Positions 1 to 9,948 of a DNA stretch of 64,000 nucleotides are shown here, one piece after another. Made by a program: the position numbers and the translations under genes. Each line of letters starts with the position of its first letter. The first letter of the stretch is position 1. Source of the stretch: Meconema thalassinum. Lineage: Eukaryota > Arthropoda > Insecta > Orthoptera > Tettigoniidae. Location of the stretch: assembly GCA_946902985.2 (NCBI GenBank), contig OX336397.1, forward strand, positions 153,815,890-153,879,889, in the 5' to 3' direction. The notes beneath the pieces were generated by a model. That model was not told the DNA's origin. It worked only from the letters and a program-made list of their open reading frames with translations, and did no database searches.

Positions 1-1153
1 TACCTCTGTCAAGTGATTGTAGAAGTTCAGTAGCTTTCTCCCTGCTGCTATTTTCATTATACTCTTCTTTCAGTCTGTTGGACTCCTCATTCCATCCTGG
101 TATATACTCCTTCCAGAAGCCTCTCGGAATAGATCGTTTGGCTGCTGCTTTTATTAGACCTATGAACCTTAAGTAGTTTTCAGGTACCGCTTGAATCCAT
201 CTAATGTTGGCTTCTGAGTATTTTGCATAGGTTTCCCAATCTGCCTTCAGAAAGTTCCAGCGAGGACGAGGTGTGGAATGAATAACAGGAATCTGTACTC
301 CAATTTTGTATATTACTGGCCTATGCTGACTATGGGGAAAGTCTATAAGCACTTGTCGCCGAATGCGAGGTACGGGAGTTGTAAGGCTATTGGAAACAAA
401 GCATAAATCAGGTGAGTAATCTTGATTCCATCGAGCTGAGTGAAATGTGCCTCTGTCTTTAGGGTCATACATCTGGGTAAGGTTATGTACTTCAGCCCAT
501 TCCGTCAGTTTAGTCCCATTTTCGTCATTCTGACAGTAGCCCCAAGATGTATGATGACTGTTGAAATCCCCTATGATAATATTTTCGTTAGTAGGGACTA
601 TAGATATAGGGTCAGGCCAGGATGTGGATGGAGGTTTATATATATTTGTGACCTCAGTATTCTCTATTTGTACTGATGTGGAGAAGAAAGTGTGACAATC
701 ACTGATTGGATGGACAGTGTACTGGTATATATCGCTCTTAATGTAAGTGGCGATGCCATACTGAGCATGGTGTTGCATTGCTATAGGTTTGTATCCAGGT
801 ATTCTTCCTCGAGCTAACAACTGTTCGTCATTTTCCGTGTGCGTTTCCTGCAATACTACAATGTCAACTGCGTTGTCCTCTAAGATCTTAGCAAGTTATT
901 CACTCTTAGCTCTACTGATGCCTTCGATGTTTAATAGGCATATTGTTAGTTGTGAGCCAATTGTCTGTGTTTGAAACTGTACGTCCTTAAAAGGACTATT
1001 AGGTGTTACGGAGTTGTGGCCGTGAGGCCCTGAAGGGCAGTACGGCGGCAACTGAATCACTGTTGCTTTCTTAGCACCACCCAGGGGACACGTGTAGGGT
1101 ACTTTAAGGTTAAACCTACGGACGTGAAGCAACGCTAAACATTCATGAATCAA
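1..1153 (-). pseudogene. Non-LTR retrotransposon, apurinic-type endonuclease domain (partial, runs off left edge)
   Basis: On the minus strand one frame reads through an exonuclease-endonuclease-phosphatase fold as used by non-LTR retrotransposons to nick target DNA. Visible landmarks in order are LLNIEGISRAKSE near the N terminus, VLQETH, the GDFNSHH motif that includes catalytic residues, and a SQHRPV motif near the end of the domain, followed by the basic linker that precedes the reverse transcriptase. The RT itself would lie left of base 1. A single in-frame TAA at 896-898, between AKSE and LAKILED, breaks the frame, so this copy is dead. The first 85 codons (1153 to 896) precede the stop. 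The domain style fits the jockey/I-like side of the LINE tree; the exact clade cannot be set without the RT. The family and the break are clear. Confidence 0.85.
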
Positions 1154-1805
1154 TTATTCATATATTAACTTGTTTCAATACATGGTAGACTTCAGGTAGA
1201 TCTATAAGTCTCCTTGTCTATGCTTTCGTTAGTGCAAATTATTGCAAAATAATTGTTGCTAAGTATAGGCATCACCTGACTTCCATTGTCAACAATGTGA
1301 TCCTATCTGACATTTATATCGGTAATAACAATTATCCATGACTTAATTAACGTCATATAATACTGACATTCCACATTAGGAATTATTCTTTTACAATGTT
1401 ATTGTTTATAACAATTAGAAATTGTTGCAATTGAACTCTGTCATCATAAAATGTTATTAACAGTGTTATATCATTTTATATTAGTGTTTTCGTTTAATAA
1501 CGATCTAACCTAGCAATATTGAGGTAAACGTATTGCTTATTACGCAATTATAACGATCGAAGCATTCCCTTGCATAAAACAGTTTTCGTGAAAAGTGAGT
1601 ATATTAAAACGTTCCTGAATAAATATTAAAATCGAAATATCTAACTTCAAATACTAGAAAATTACGTCTAAAACGACACACGTGACGTAAATAAAAATTA
1701 CAAAGAAATCTCTAAAATAGACATAATAATAGCATGAGTTATGATAAAGAAAATCTACAAAATGAATTGGTCACCCGTGAAAATCCCCAAAAATACTACA
1801 ACAAA
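1154..1805. other. AT-rich intergenic DNA, nothing recognised
   Basis: Strongly AT-rich sequence with short inverted ATAAT/ATTAT stretches. I see no coding frame, SINE head or tandem repeat here. It may be the decayed region between ORF1 and ORF2 of the adjoining LINE, but nothing shows this directly. Confidence 0.5.
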
Positions 1806-2787
1806 CTACTGAGATATTTGATCAGTCAATTCTGTACCTTTCCGATCATCTGCTTCCGAAATTCCTCGACCAATTGCTGCGATATTTCTCCCCTGGGATG
1901 ACGTCTGCTGGTCGCCTGCCTGGAGTGAGTAGAAGCTTGAAGCGTGTCGGGAGGGCTGAGTGCCTCCCTCCTCTCCGAGCTGCGAACACCTGTTTCCCCG
2001 GTCTGGTCTCTTCTCGGCTGATAGCCTAGAAGCTGGAACCCGGAACGTTGACGTCTTCCGTTCATCTTCTTCTTTCAGAAAGCATCTCATCGTCAAAGTA
2101 GCTTTACCATCTCGCCAAGATTGTAGTGGACATTTGATGTATAATTTACGGTATATTCATTGTACTGCGAGTTGGATAAGCAGTAGCGGTGACTTCGATC
2201 CCCGGTCTGTAAGATCAACTCTGAATCTCCGTTCCATAGTGCAGACTATCCTCCTTCCATTGTTTAGTAAGTCATTGTAGCCTTCTTAATAGTATACAAA
2301 TGCAATCTTCCCCTCTGACTTGAGAATGTCATCTCGGTGAATATTCGTAGAATAAACTTCAGAATATTGTAGTAATAACGTTGTAGCTTGTTTTAGAGTA
2401 AAGCTGCGTGTTCTTTCGATGTGTGAGACTTGCATGCAGTGAAGTCTTCTTGCGCTGCGTTGCGTTACAAAGTTGCTTGTTTCAGTAGTTAAATAAAGTT
2501 TCTACTGTTTTACTGGCGTCTCCATTTCTTCCTCGGTGATCGTGCTGTCTCCTATCAATATAGTTGAATCTCCCGGTCACACTTCCAATTACTATGTGGC
2601 TTGCTCGGAACCCTCTGAACATAGGTCTGGCCTCTTCAAGCGTCTGAGTAGGAATGAATTCTCGCCTTCTGACAGTCGCGCGCGTGGCCCCCCAGACCTG
2701 AGTTGTAGCCTCACGTCGAGTCCTTTTATACAGAATTTCGCTAATAACTCCTCTGTTGTCCATAAATTCATAATTCTCTTTTACCAA
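1806..2787 (-). other. Short unrecognised open frames, possible LINE ORF1 remnant
   Basis: Two minus-strand frames of 96 and 101 codons (2096 to 1806 and 2787 to 2482) lie upstream, in the transcriptional sense, of the minus-strand endonuclease pseudogene. The first is rich in Arg, Glu and Ser (for example KEEDERKTSTFRVPASRL). The second has several Arg-rich patches. I recognise no domain, zinc knuckle or coiled coil with confidence. Position and basic character would fit a broken ORF1 of the same element, but this is inference only. They may equally be chance frames in a GC-richer patch. Confidence 0.25.
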
Positions 2788-2799
2788 ATTAATTTCATT

Positions 2800-3780
2800 T
2801 GCTCTTCATGACCTGAAGAAATGCTAATCTCGCTTTATACAAGCAAATTTGAAGTAATTGCAATTCCGACAAATATTATGTGATCCACACTAATTGGCTG
2901 TTGGTTTATTGTCAAAACCCTTCCTGTCTAGCCTCTTATCAGCGGGTCGTGTGCATAATTTGATTGTAGTCAAGTCGGCCAACCAAAACCGGTCTTGAAC
3001 ATGCTAACTTGAAGCCAATGGTCATATTCCAGCATCGATTGATCGGGACCTCCCTTGGTTAAATTATCATTCAATGAAATATTTCCAAATCTATGTATCT
3101 TCAAATAATCCAAAATTCTCCAAAAAGTTTTCAAAATACTTTTATTCACTTCCTACAACATATCTGTGAATAAATAAATTTATATTTCCAAATTCCACTT
3201 CTTAAAATGAAAAGTTCATAGGTCGGTTCGATCCTCGACTCAGGCAATGGCTGAAGCTGGGGTGAATTTGGGTTCAGTACGGAGGTGACTACTACCACTT
3301 GACCACACAACAGGGGGTACATTACGTGGACCACAAATCATGTATATATTCGTGAAAAAGTTCATACTTATAATTTATTATAACTTATAATATTCGAGAA
3401 AATGTAATATTGTAATATATTATAATATTATCATATTCATAAATAATTGATTTTTTTTAAATGTGTGCATGAAAATCGCGCTCTGAGCTTCGTTGTAACA
3501 TATCTTAAATATTGTACCGTCGTTCGCTGCAAGGCATGAGGTACAGTTATATACAACAAACAAATATTTTTGAAATTTGCCGTGATTTGCGTAAAAGCAC
3601 GCTTGTATACGAGTTATGTTACATCATGTGTCCGACCTTGCAAAAAATTGTATATGAAGTAGATCTGGCATCAGCACGCTCCAAATAATGCGTGCTGTAT
3701 TTTAAGCTAGAGACGCACTATAGCTACATTTGCTTTTGTATGTGTGAAGCAAACTTTACTGGGATAAGTACCCTGAACAC
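2800..3780. other. Non-coding stretch
   Basis: No supported gene. A patch at 3205-3335 resembles a tRNA-like SINE fragment (GGTTCGATCCTCGA resembles a B box) but has no convincing partner A box. The rest is AT-rich. Confidence 0.4.
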
Positions 3781-3784
3781 AGAT

Positions 3785-4340
3785 TATGCTCCATAGAAGT
3801 CTAATGCCACATTCAAGTGGAAAATGTGGAGCAAAATTCACTCAGAAAGGCTATTTGAAGACACGCAAGGTGATTCATAGTGGTCTTGCCACATCCGTCA
3901 AATATACGCAGAGCGATCTTTACTAGGAAAGGTTATACTAAGCCACATCTGCTGTTCCATAGTGGTCTAGTGACTCATTCCTAAAGTACATGGGATGCAG
4001 TATGTTCTGAGAAAGGCATTTTTCATTTCAATCATTTGAAGCATAATCCCGTATTCATGTTGTTCGTGTGGATCATGGTTTACTCAAAAAAGTAATTTGG
4101 AAACCCACATTATGTCAAGCGATATTCCTGTGGTACATGTGGACGAACCTTTACACATAAAGGTCAACTGAAGACACACATATTGATCCTTAGTGGTCTA
4201 TAACAGTTCTCTTCTGGGATGTTGTACAGGTAGAAACTATTTTGGAAAATAATTTATTGGGGAAACACATGCCGGAATGTTTCACTACGAAAGATGGATT
4301 AAAAATATACACGATGATCCATCTTGGCTAATAACCACAC
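3785..4340 (+). pseudogene. Decayed C2H2 zinc-finger array
   Basis: Translated pieces in shifting plus-strand frames give classic Kruppel-type finger fragments. Near 3815 the text reads GKCGAKFTQKGYLKT followed by IHSGL, with the first Cys lost. Near 4120 it reads YSCGTCGRTFTHKGQLKTH with an HSGL-like linker decayed to LSGL. Further degraded finger-like stretches lie between these. Stops and frameshifts separate the fingers, so no protein is made. The finger style (CGTCG, FTQKG, HSGL linker) is the same as in the larger locus at 27.2-28.1 kb, which suggests a duplicate of that family. Such proteins bind DNA through roughly 28-residue modules; this copy is a relic. Confidence 0.75.
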
Positions 4341-4384
4341 ACACATGTCCCTCAAGCGCACACCCTTCAACATAAGATTACATA

Positions 4385-4680
4385 TTGCTGGCCAAGTGTC
4401 GTAGTGGTCTCAGACTCGTTAGTCGTTCTTACATCCCAGAGCGTGTGACAGGCACATGTCACAGGGATATTTTCCGGGCACCTGTAGTAAAGGCTATGCT
4501 GACAATTTTGGCCTAAATTTCACTTTCGTAGACGATAACGTTCACCTGTCCAGAGCTGGCATTGTCACAGAACGGAATGGCCTGCATATGCTCTCGATCT
4601 AAACTGTGTATAGCAGGGGTGGACACTGCTTAAGAAATAAGTTCCTCCCAACTGTGCTCTATGGCAATATGCAGATTATT
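4385..4680 (+). repeat. Non-coding segment shared with 24,180-24,590
   Basis: The stretch starting CTGGCCAAGTGTCGTAGTGG and ending near CTCTATGGCA has a collinear, diverged partner at 24,180-24,590. Both copies follow decayed zinc-finger sequence in the same orientation, so the finger relic and this flank appear to have been duplicated together. I do not recognise it as a named transposon. Confidence 0.6.
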
Positions 4681-5225
4681 TTTTATGTGCGTCATTCATA
4701 TTGGTCTAGCGCCAAACTCAAGTGTTATATGCGCAGCTACATTTCAAAAGAAGTATTTTTAGAGAGTTGCATGTGACTTAGTCGCCAGGAGGCATGTTTA
4801 AGTAGTATATATGGTGTTTGAAGACTCATGTAGCTCTTACTGGCAAAAAGCTTTATTCATATACTAAGTAGCGACATTTTCTGATTAAGGAGCTTTGAAA
4901 AATGACCTGTTAATTCATATTGGAAAGCTATATTTATGAGTTACTTTCAGTCATGAGTACGTAGAGAGATTCTGAGTCGCACACTTTAATTGATAGGAAC
5001 CGGAAGTTCAAATTAAGTACTGTAGAGCATGCGATCAAAGAATTTTACCCAAGTGATACGTTTGATTTCATAGGCTAGTCGCTAGTGTATAGAAACAATA
5101 TCTCAGTTGTATATACGGATCATAAAACAGAACCATATTCAAGTAGTTCATTTGAGCAAAGTTTGTTGGAAAATAAATCTTAAATACAAATAATTTGTAA
5201 TTGCGACTCAAACAAATTCACTTAT
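4681..5225. other. Non-coding stretch
   Basis: AT-rich, no open frame of note. Faint finger-like words such as TCATATTGG occur, suggesting more decayed array, but they are too weak to call. Confidence 0.35.
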
Positions 5226-5580
5226 ACAGGATGAATCATAATTCCTGTATCAAACTTCTTTGGGTTGTAGAGGGGACTATGCCAATAACATTTTGATTAG
5301 GAACCCATGCCGAGACATGTATCGTTTCGATACCAAATCAGTTTCACTCGATTGCACATCTCCCACTTCACTAGAGACACGTATGCACTAAACGAGTTAT
5401 TCCAAATAGTGACCCTGCTGTTCTCTAACGTGTAACTGCGCAACATGTCATACACACGTCCCACAAGACCTGGTGTGTGTTCAATAATGTGCGCTGCCGC
5501 CAGAACGCGTGGAACAAGATCTTCCGACTCGACAAGAGTCTCATAAAAGAGGTTCTTAATTAATTATTGTACAACACTTT
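5226..5580 (-). pseudogene. 3' end of a Tc1/mariner-like transposon (DUF4817-associated type)
   Basis: Read on the minus strand, the sequence gives LVESEDLVPRVLAAAHIIEHTPGL in short runs, resembling the C-terminal tail of DDE transposases from the insect group whose proteins carry a DUF4817/helix-turn-helix N-terminus. After the coding remnant comes a terminus ending in TTCCTGTATAAG-like sequence, and the very end (5226 on the plus strand) reads ACAGGATGAATCATAATTCC, similar to terminal sequences I associate with that group. Only the last part of the gene is left; the catalytic DDE triad is not present. The assignment rests on remembered family resemblance, so clade level is tentative. Confidence 0.55.
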
Positions 5581-6040
5581 TGTTGTATTGTTATTGTTTT
5601 AAGAGGAGGAACAGCAACGTTATCTGCCACGCACCACACTTATTTGGTAAATACATATTAGGAATAAATTGAGGAATCTTCAAGTAATATCATGTGTAAT
5701 ATATAATGTATATAAAAATTAAATTAATATTACATATTTTAATTATTTAATGTAATATTAGGCCTACATATTTAACTACTATTATTACATAAATAAGTAG
5801 GCTACATATATTGCATGTTGACATTATTATATGCCTCAGGCACTCTACTCGATAATTAAAATAAACTTAAGTCCAGCCCCTTATCACCATTAATATATTT
5901 CTTGATATTCTTCCTTTCTCAACGGCTTATGAATTGTTTGGAAAGTCCGTTTCATGTACCTAAGTTTCTAGTGAACAAATGTTGCCATACAGCTACAGTA
6001 TGAGACAGAGTATGATATTATAAATAAAGAAAGAAAAAGT
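5581..6040. other. AT-rich spacer
   Basis: Very AT-rich with repeated ATATTAA/TTAATAT words at 5690-5830. No gene, SINE or tandem array is evident. Confidence 0.5.
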
Positions 6041-6377
6041 ATGTTAAAGCAAGAGAATCTTGAGCTTCAACACTACGTTCGGCGAAACAATCTAGAGCTT
6101 CATGGCGTGCCGCACACTTCAAACGAAAACACCGTTCAGATTGTCAAGACTATCGCTGACCAATTGGGTGTCACAGTTGTTGAGTCCGATATTGACGCCT
6201 GCCATTGGCTACCATAAAGCAGAGAAGGTCTTCCACCTCCTTTACTAGTCAAATTCTGCAGCCGGCTAAAAAAGAGGCAATTTTAAAAGGCAAAAGGTTC
6301 AAACCCAACCTGAACTCAAGTGATGCTGGAATGAATGCAAGGGCTAGTCCTATCTACATAAACGGGCATTTGACGCC
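6041..6377 (+). pseudogene. LINE ORF1 fragment with FP-type (baculovirus FP25K-like) domain
   Basis: A single plus-strand frame reads a coiled-coil end (MLKQENLELQHYVRR) followed by NNLELHGVPHTSNEN, a DIDACHWLP segment, then PPPLLVKFCSRLKKEAI and ARASPIYINGHLTP. This order is that of the nucleic-acid-binding ORF1 proteins of many insect non-LTR elements, which share a domain with baculoviral FP25K. A TAA at 6215-6217, just after HWLP, breaks the frame. The match stops abruptly near 6377 where an oppositely oriented RT fragment begins. In the family the protein binds the element RNA. This copy cannot be functional. Confidence 0.65.
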
Positions 6378-6860
6378 ATCTGGGCAAGATCTGGTCATAC
6401 GGAAACCATCCTGGTGTTCACCTAATTCTGAGTCTAGCTGTGCAGTGACTCTATTGAGCAGGGCTACAGAGAGGATCTTGTAGGTAATTGGTAACAAGGA
6501 AATACCCCTATAATTGTTGAGGTCTGTCTTACTTCCCTTCTTGTGGAGGGGATAAATCACAGCAGACGTCCAACCTTCGGGTAGGGACTCTGTTGCCCAT
6601 AGGTCCTTTATGATTTGATAGATGTTCTGTAAGTACTGGCCATCTGCATGTTTCCACATCTCGGCTACTATGCCGTTTTCACCTGGAGCCTTGTTGTTCT
6701 TGAGACCATTCGAAATGATGTTCATTATTTCTTCTCTTTTAGGCGGTTGAGAATCAGGGTTCCTGTGCGGAGGCTCATGGAAAATAAGCTTTTCATTAGG
6801 TTCCTCTGCGTTTAGTAGCAAGATGATTGTATTAATAAAAATATCATAAAATGGTCTTAG
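6375..6860 (-). pseudogene. LINE reverse transcriptase, N-terminal fragment
   Basis: The minus-strand frame reads LLNAEEPNEK, then KNNKAPGENGIVAEMWK (RT motif region 0/1), SAVIYPLHKKGSKTDLNNYRG, ISLLPITYKILS and EHQDGFRMTRSC, which is the fixed order of the N-terminal half of non-LTR reverse transcriptases. It ends before the catalytic F/YADD box, at the junction with the head-to-head ORF1 fragment near 6377. Upstream the frame continues into LLLNAEEP with no clear start. A 5'- and 3'-truncated relic; clade probably RTE/jockey-like but not resolved. Confidence 0.8.
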
Positions 6861-6954
6861 TTGTGTTTGACATTAACCAAACATAAAACATCACAACAAA
6901 TTGGTCGAAAAAGTGATGCCAGATAGCCTTAAAACTATCATTTAGCACCAAATT

Positions 6955-7090
6955 ATACAAAAGTTTCCCGGGGTGAACCCCGGACCCCTATTCTTTGGGG
7001 ATTATACCATCAAGGGCTGATTTAAAGGGGAGGGGGGTGAAGGGGGCGACCCCCCCCCCCCCCCACTTCCCCCTGGACAAATTTTACTTA
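6955..7090. repeat. G/C-run segment, probable hAT terminal region
   Basis: Contains runs of G then a long run of C (7049 onward) with flanking CAAGGGCTGATTTAAA. Such G-rich leader sequence often lies just inside the termini of insect hAT elements, and hAT coding remnants follow from 7343. A similar C-run with a candidate terminus is at 13,095-13,131. I could not match an 8-bp target duplication, so the boundary is unproven. Confidence 0.35.
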
Positions 7091-7342
7091 TACCTTTGAA
7101 TGTTATTAAAACATTTTTTGGTTACTTGCATTAAAAGCCTGGAAACAAATCTTGCAATTTCTTAGATATCACTAAACATGGAACTCGAAGCTCTTGAAAT
7201 ATTAATATGTACAGACCTTTGAACGTGTAACTACATTTTATAATGACATGTAGATCCATTTGCATATTAATTTACGCTTATGCTCTTGAAGAATATCTAG
7301 GCTAAGAACGGCTGTTCCAAGAAGCCTCTTTACCAGTAAAAC

Positions 7343-7590
7343 AATTCAAAATTCTCTCATATAATGCTGCGGTGAGGAGATTTAGAAGACTACAGTGTCT
7401 CGCGTAAACAAAGCCAAGGAATTCAGCTGTATGTTTGATGAAACAGTGGATGTGTCCCATATTTCTCAAATGTCACTTATTCAGAGATACGTTTGGAATG
7501 AAGCGGGCAACGTCAACGTTAGATAAAATTTTGTGGGATTTCTTGACATTATAAAAGTTGTTTTGGACCTTGAAAGATATTCATCAGTCT
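7343..7590 (+). pseudogene. hAT transposase fragment (first catalytic Asp region)
   Basis: Plus-strand translation gives NKAKEFSCMFDETVDVSHIS and RYVWNEAGNVNVR, the region around the first catalytic aspartate (FDET) of hAT transposases of the ZMYM1/P52rIPK-like type. It is nearly the same sequence as 9,949-10,195 but ends abruptly after TATTCATCAGTC. The partner copy at 10 kb has a stop where this one keeps Trp (YVWN), so the two decayed separately after duplication or independent insertion. Confidence 0.7.
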
Positions 7591-7599
7591 CAGTGGCGG

Positions 7600-9940
7600 G
7601 GTTAGAACCCCCCATTGGAAAATCGGCTGGTTGTGATTTGTATCTGTGGTGATGTACTGTTGTCGCCTTACGGCCCGGGTACCAATTTGTGGCTACGCAC
7701 GTCATCATGACAACGTATACGCACAGTCTACCTACAGATCGCGAAGCTTGGTTCATATTTTTCTACCGCCAGACCAGGGCGAATAGAGTAATAAGTGTTG
7801 GAACTCCAGTAGTTGACCATTTCCGCCGCTAAATGGTACTAGCGTTATTTGGCCTGGACGGCCAGTCTGCCTCGTTGTTTATTAAAAGAAGTATTGCACT
7901 CTTTGATACGAATCAATTTGTGAATAATAGAAACAAATCTTCAAGGAAATACGAACATATTGATATCTGTGCTATCCAGAACACACTAAAATGCATTTCT
8001 ACGTAAGAAGAGAAGAGCTTACCTCTAAACAGAAGAGACCATTATTTTTAACGCTGATTATGAAGACGATCTGGATCTCAGTTTCCTGGACATTTCTTTT
8101 GCCCGGAATATGAACCGGCATTTAATGTAATGAAACACTATCATACGGAAATATCCTCTGAGCAGCACACATTTCGGAGCACAGGAAGTTCACAGATCAT
8201 ATCCACACAATCTGAAAATATATCACCCCACAACGCACCTTCTTGCTCCAACTTTGTCTCCACTACTACATCTACACGTTTCATCACGTGAATAAAAGAT
8301 AAGGACGGGTATTTGAGGAATTTAGATTCATTTTCGCCAAAGTCTCTCAGCTTGGTGAGGATACATAGGCTACATCACCAACAGCATTGATTCGGAATCA
8401 CTTTCCAATGACCTCCCACATGGATGCTATGAAGGTACGGTGCACAATTGATATTGCCGATATTTTGTAAAATTGGCATTGTATTATTTTGTCAAATTCT
8501 GGAATGAAAGGTTTCAAACCCACAGAAAAAATACGAAGTACCTACAATTGAGCCATTTAAGACCTTAAGATCCTTTTATACTTTTCGTTTCACAAATCAC
8601 ACTGGTATTTTTACTTTTTAACTATAATGTTAACGGAATAACTAGATTTTGATATGGTTAAGAATTTGATATATTATACTCATACTATCAACCCGCCCCG
8701 GCTTCGTCTGGTATCTTAAAGGGGTCACTCAGTGTAAGCTTAAAAGGAGCACGGACGGTAGGTCTCAGACGCAATTCAGAAAAGCCGAGGTGAACAGCGA
8801 AACACAAACACTTATTATCTACTCTTCTATGAAGTCTTAACTCAACACGACTCGACAGTTAATGCTGGCCGAAGCTGTGGTGATGGGCTCGCTCGCTAGC
8901 TCGTAAACTTGCTCCGAAGCTAGTCATTTCAATTTCCACTGAATGGAGATTGTTGGAAGAAATTAAAACGTAAAATCACTTGGCGGTGTATTAAAGATAA
9001 AAATATGCTGCCGCAGACTTCCTTGTAGACCTTTTCATGCTGACCAATTCTTACACTCATTGTATATGGATATTTTTAACGGTTTACCCAGTGTAAGCTT
9101 AAAGGGCGCACGAACGGCACGTTTTCCTTCGACTCGATTCACTGAAATCGTTACTGCTCGGCTTCCTTTGGTCGTAAATGAATGTTTTCCTACGGAAACC
9201 TTCCTCGAGAAATTCTTTACTGAATGGAGAAACCCGCATCATAATCCATTCAGTGGATATAGAGATTAACCGTTACATCCAGGAATCGTGGACTTGGTTT
9301 TATGTAGAGATGCCAGCGACTATCATTAAAACAAATACATGAATTTATAACTTGTATGGACTACGAATTCTACGTAAGACTCATTAAATACGTCATACAA
9401 CTGTACCTAGGGATACTTATAGAGGACTGAACTAATAAAAACAAAGCATTCTTTTTATGTTTCTCTGAATTAAAAGTGTACAGTATATCAACATTGTGGC
9501 GTTTTTTGTAGTAGTTGGTGATTTAACGTGACTTATGTTTACAATGGAAATAATCACTCATGCGAGTTAAAATTCAAAAAGCCCTTGCAAAAGTGAAATC
9601 ATCTGTTCCGCGAATAACGTGCTCAAGTCAGTTGCCAGCTTGCTGGCCGCCGCGAGCGCTAGTGTTGCTTCACCCACAAAGAGGATGAAATTTCGTAGCG
9701 CAGCGAGCTTCGCGACTGTGTATTTTTGACTGTGGTAATAAAACTCCGTCCTCCCAGGTTTGCCATTCTAACTTTTCCCTCGCGAAATAACTTATAGCTT
9801 ATTTCAAACTGAGGCTAGCGCCAAATAATTTTGAATCCCCCGCAGCGGGACAATATTAGCTTTTTATTCTTTTCATGGTGGGAGAGAAGTTATATGTAAA
9901 TTAGTCTAGTTTTTATTAAAAATAACGCGATTATATAAAG
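7600..9940. other. Non-coding stretch with a short direct duplication
   Basis: No gene is supported. Two segments starting at about 8,727 and 9,081 share CAGTGTAAGCTTAAA plus following ACGGACGG/ACGAACGG words, spaced about 355 bp, and both are followed by a CTGAATGGAGA word, suggesting an old tandem duplication or two ends of one element. Remaining sequence shows no tRNA-like head or transposase remnant I can name. Confidence 0.4.
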
Positions 9941-9948
9941 ACTTAGAC

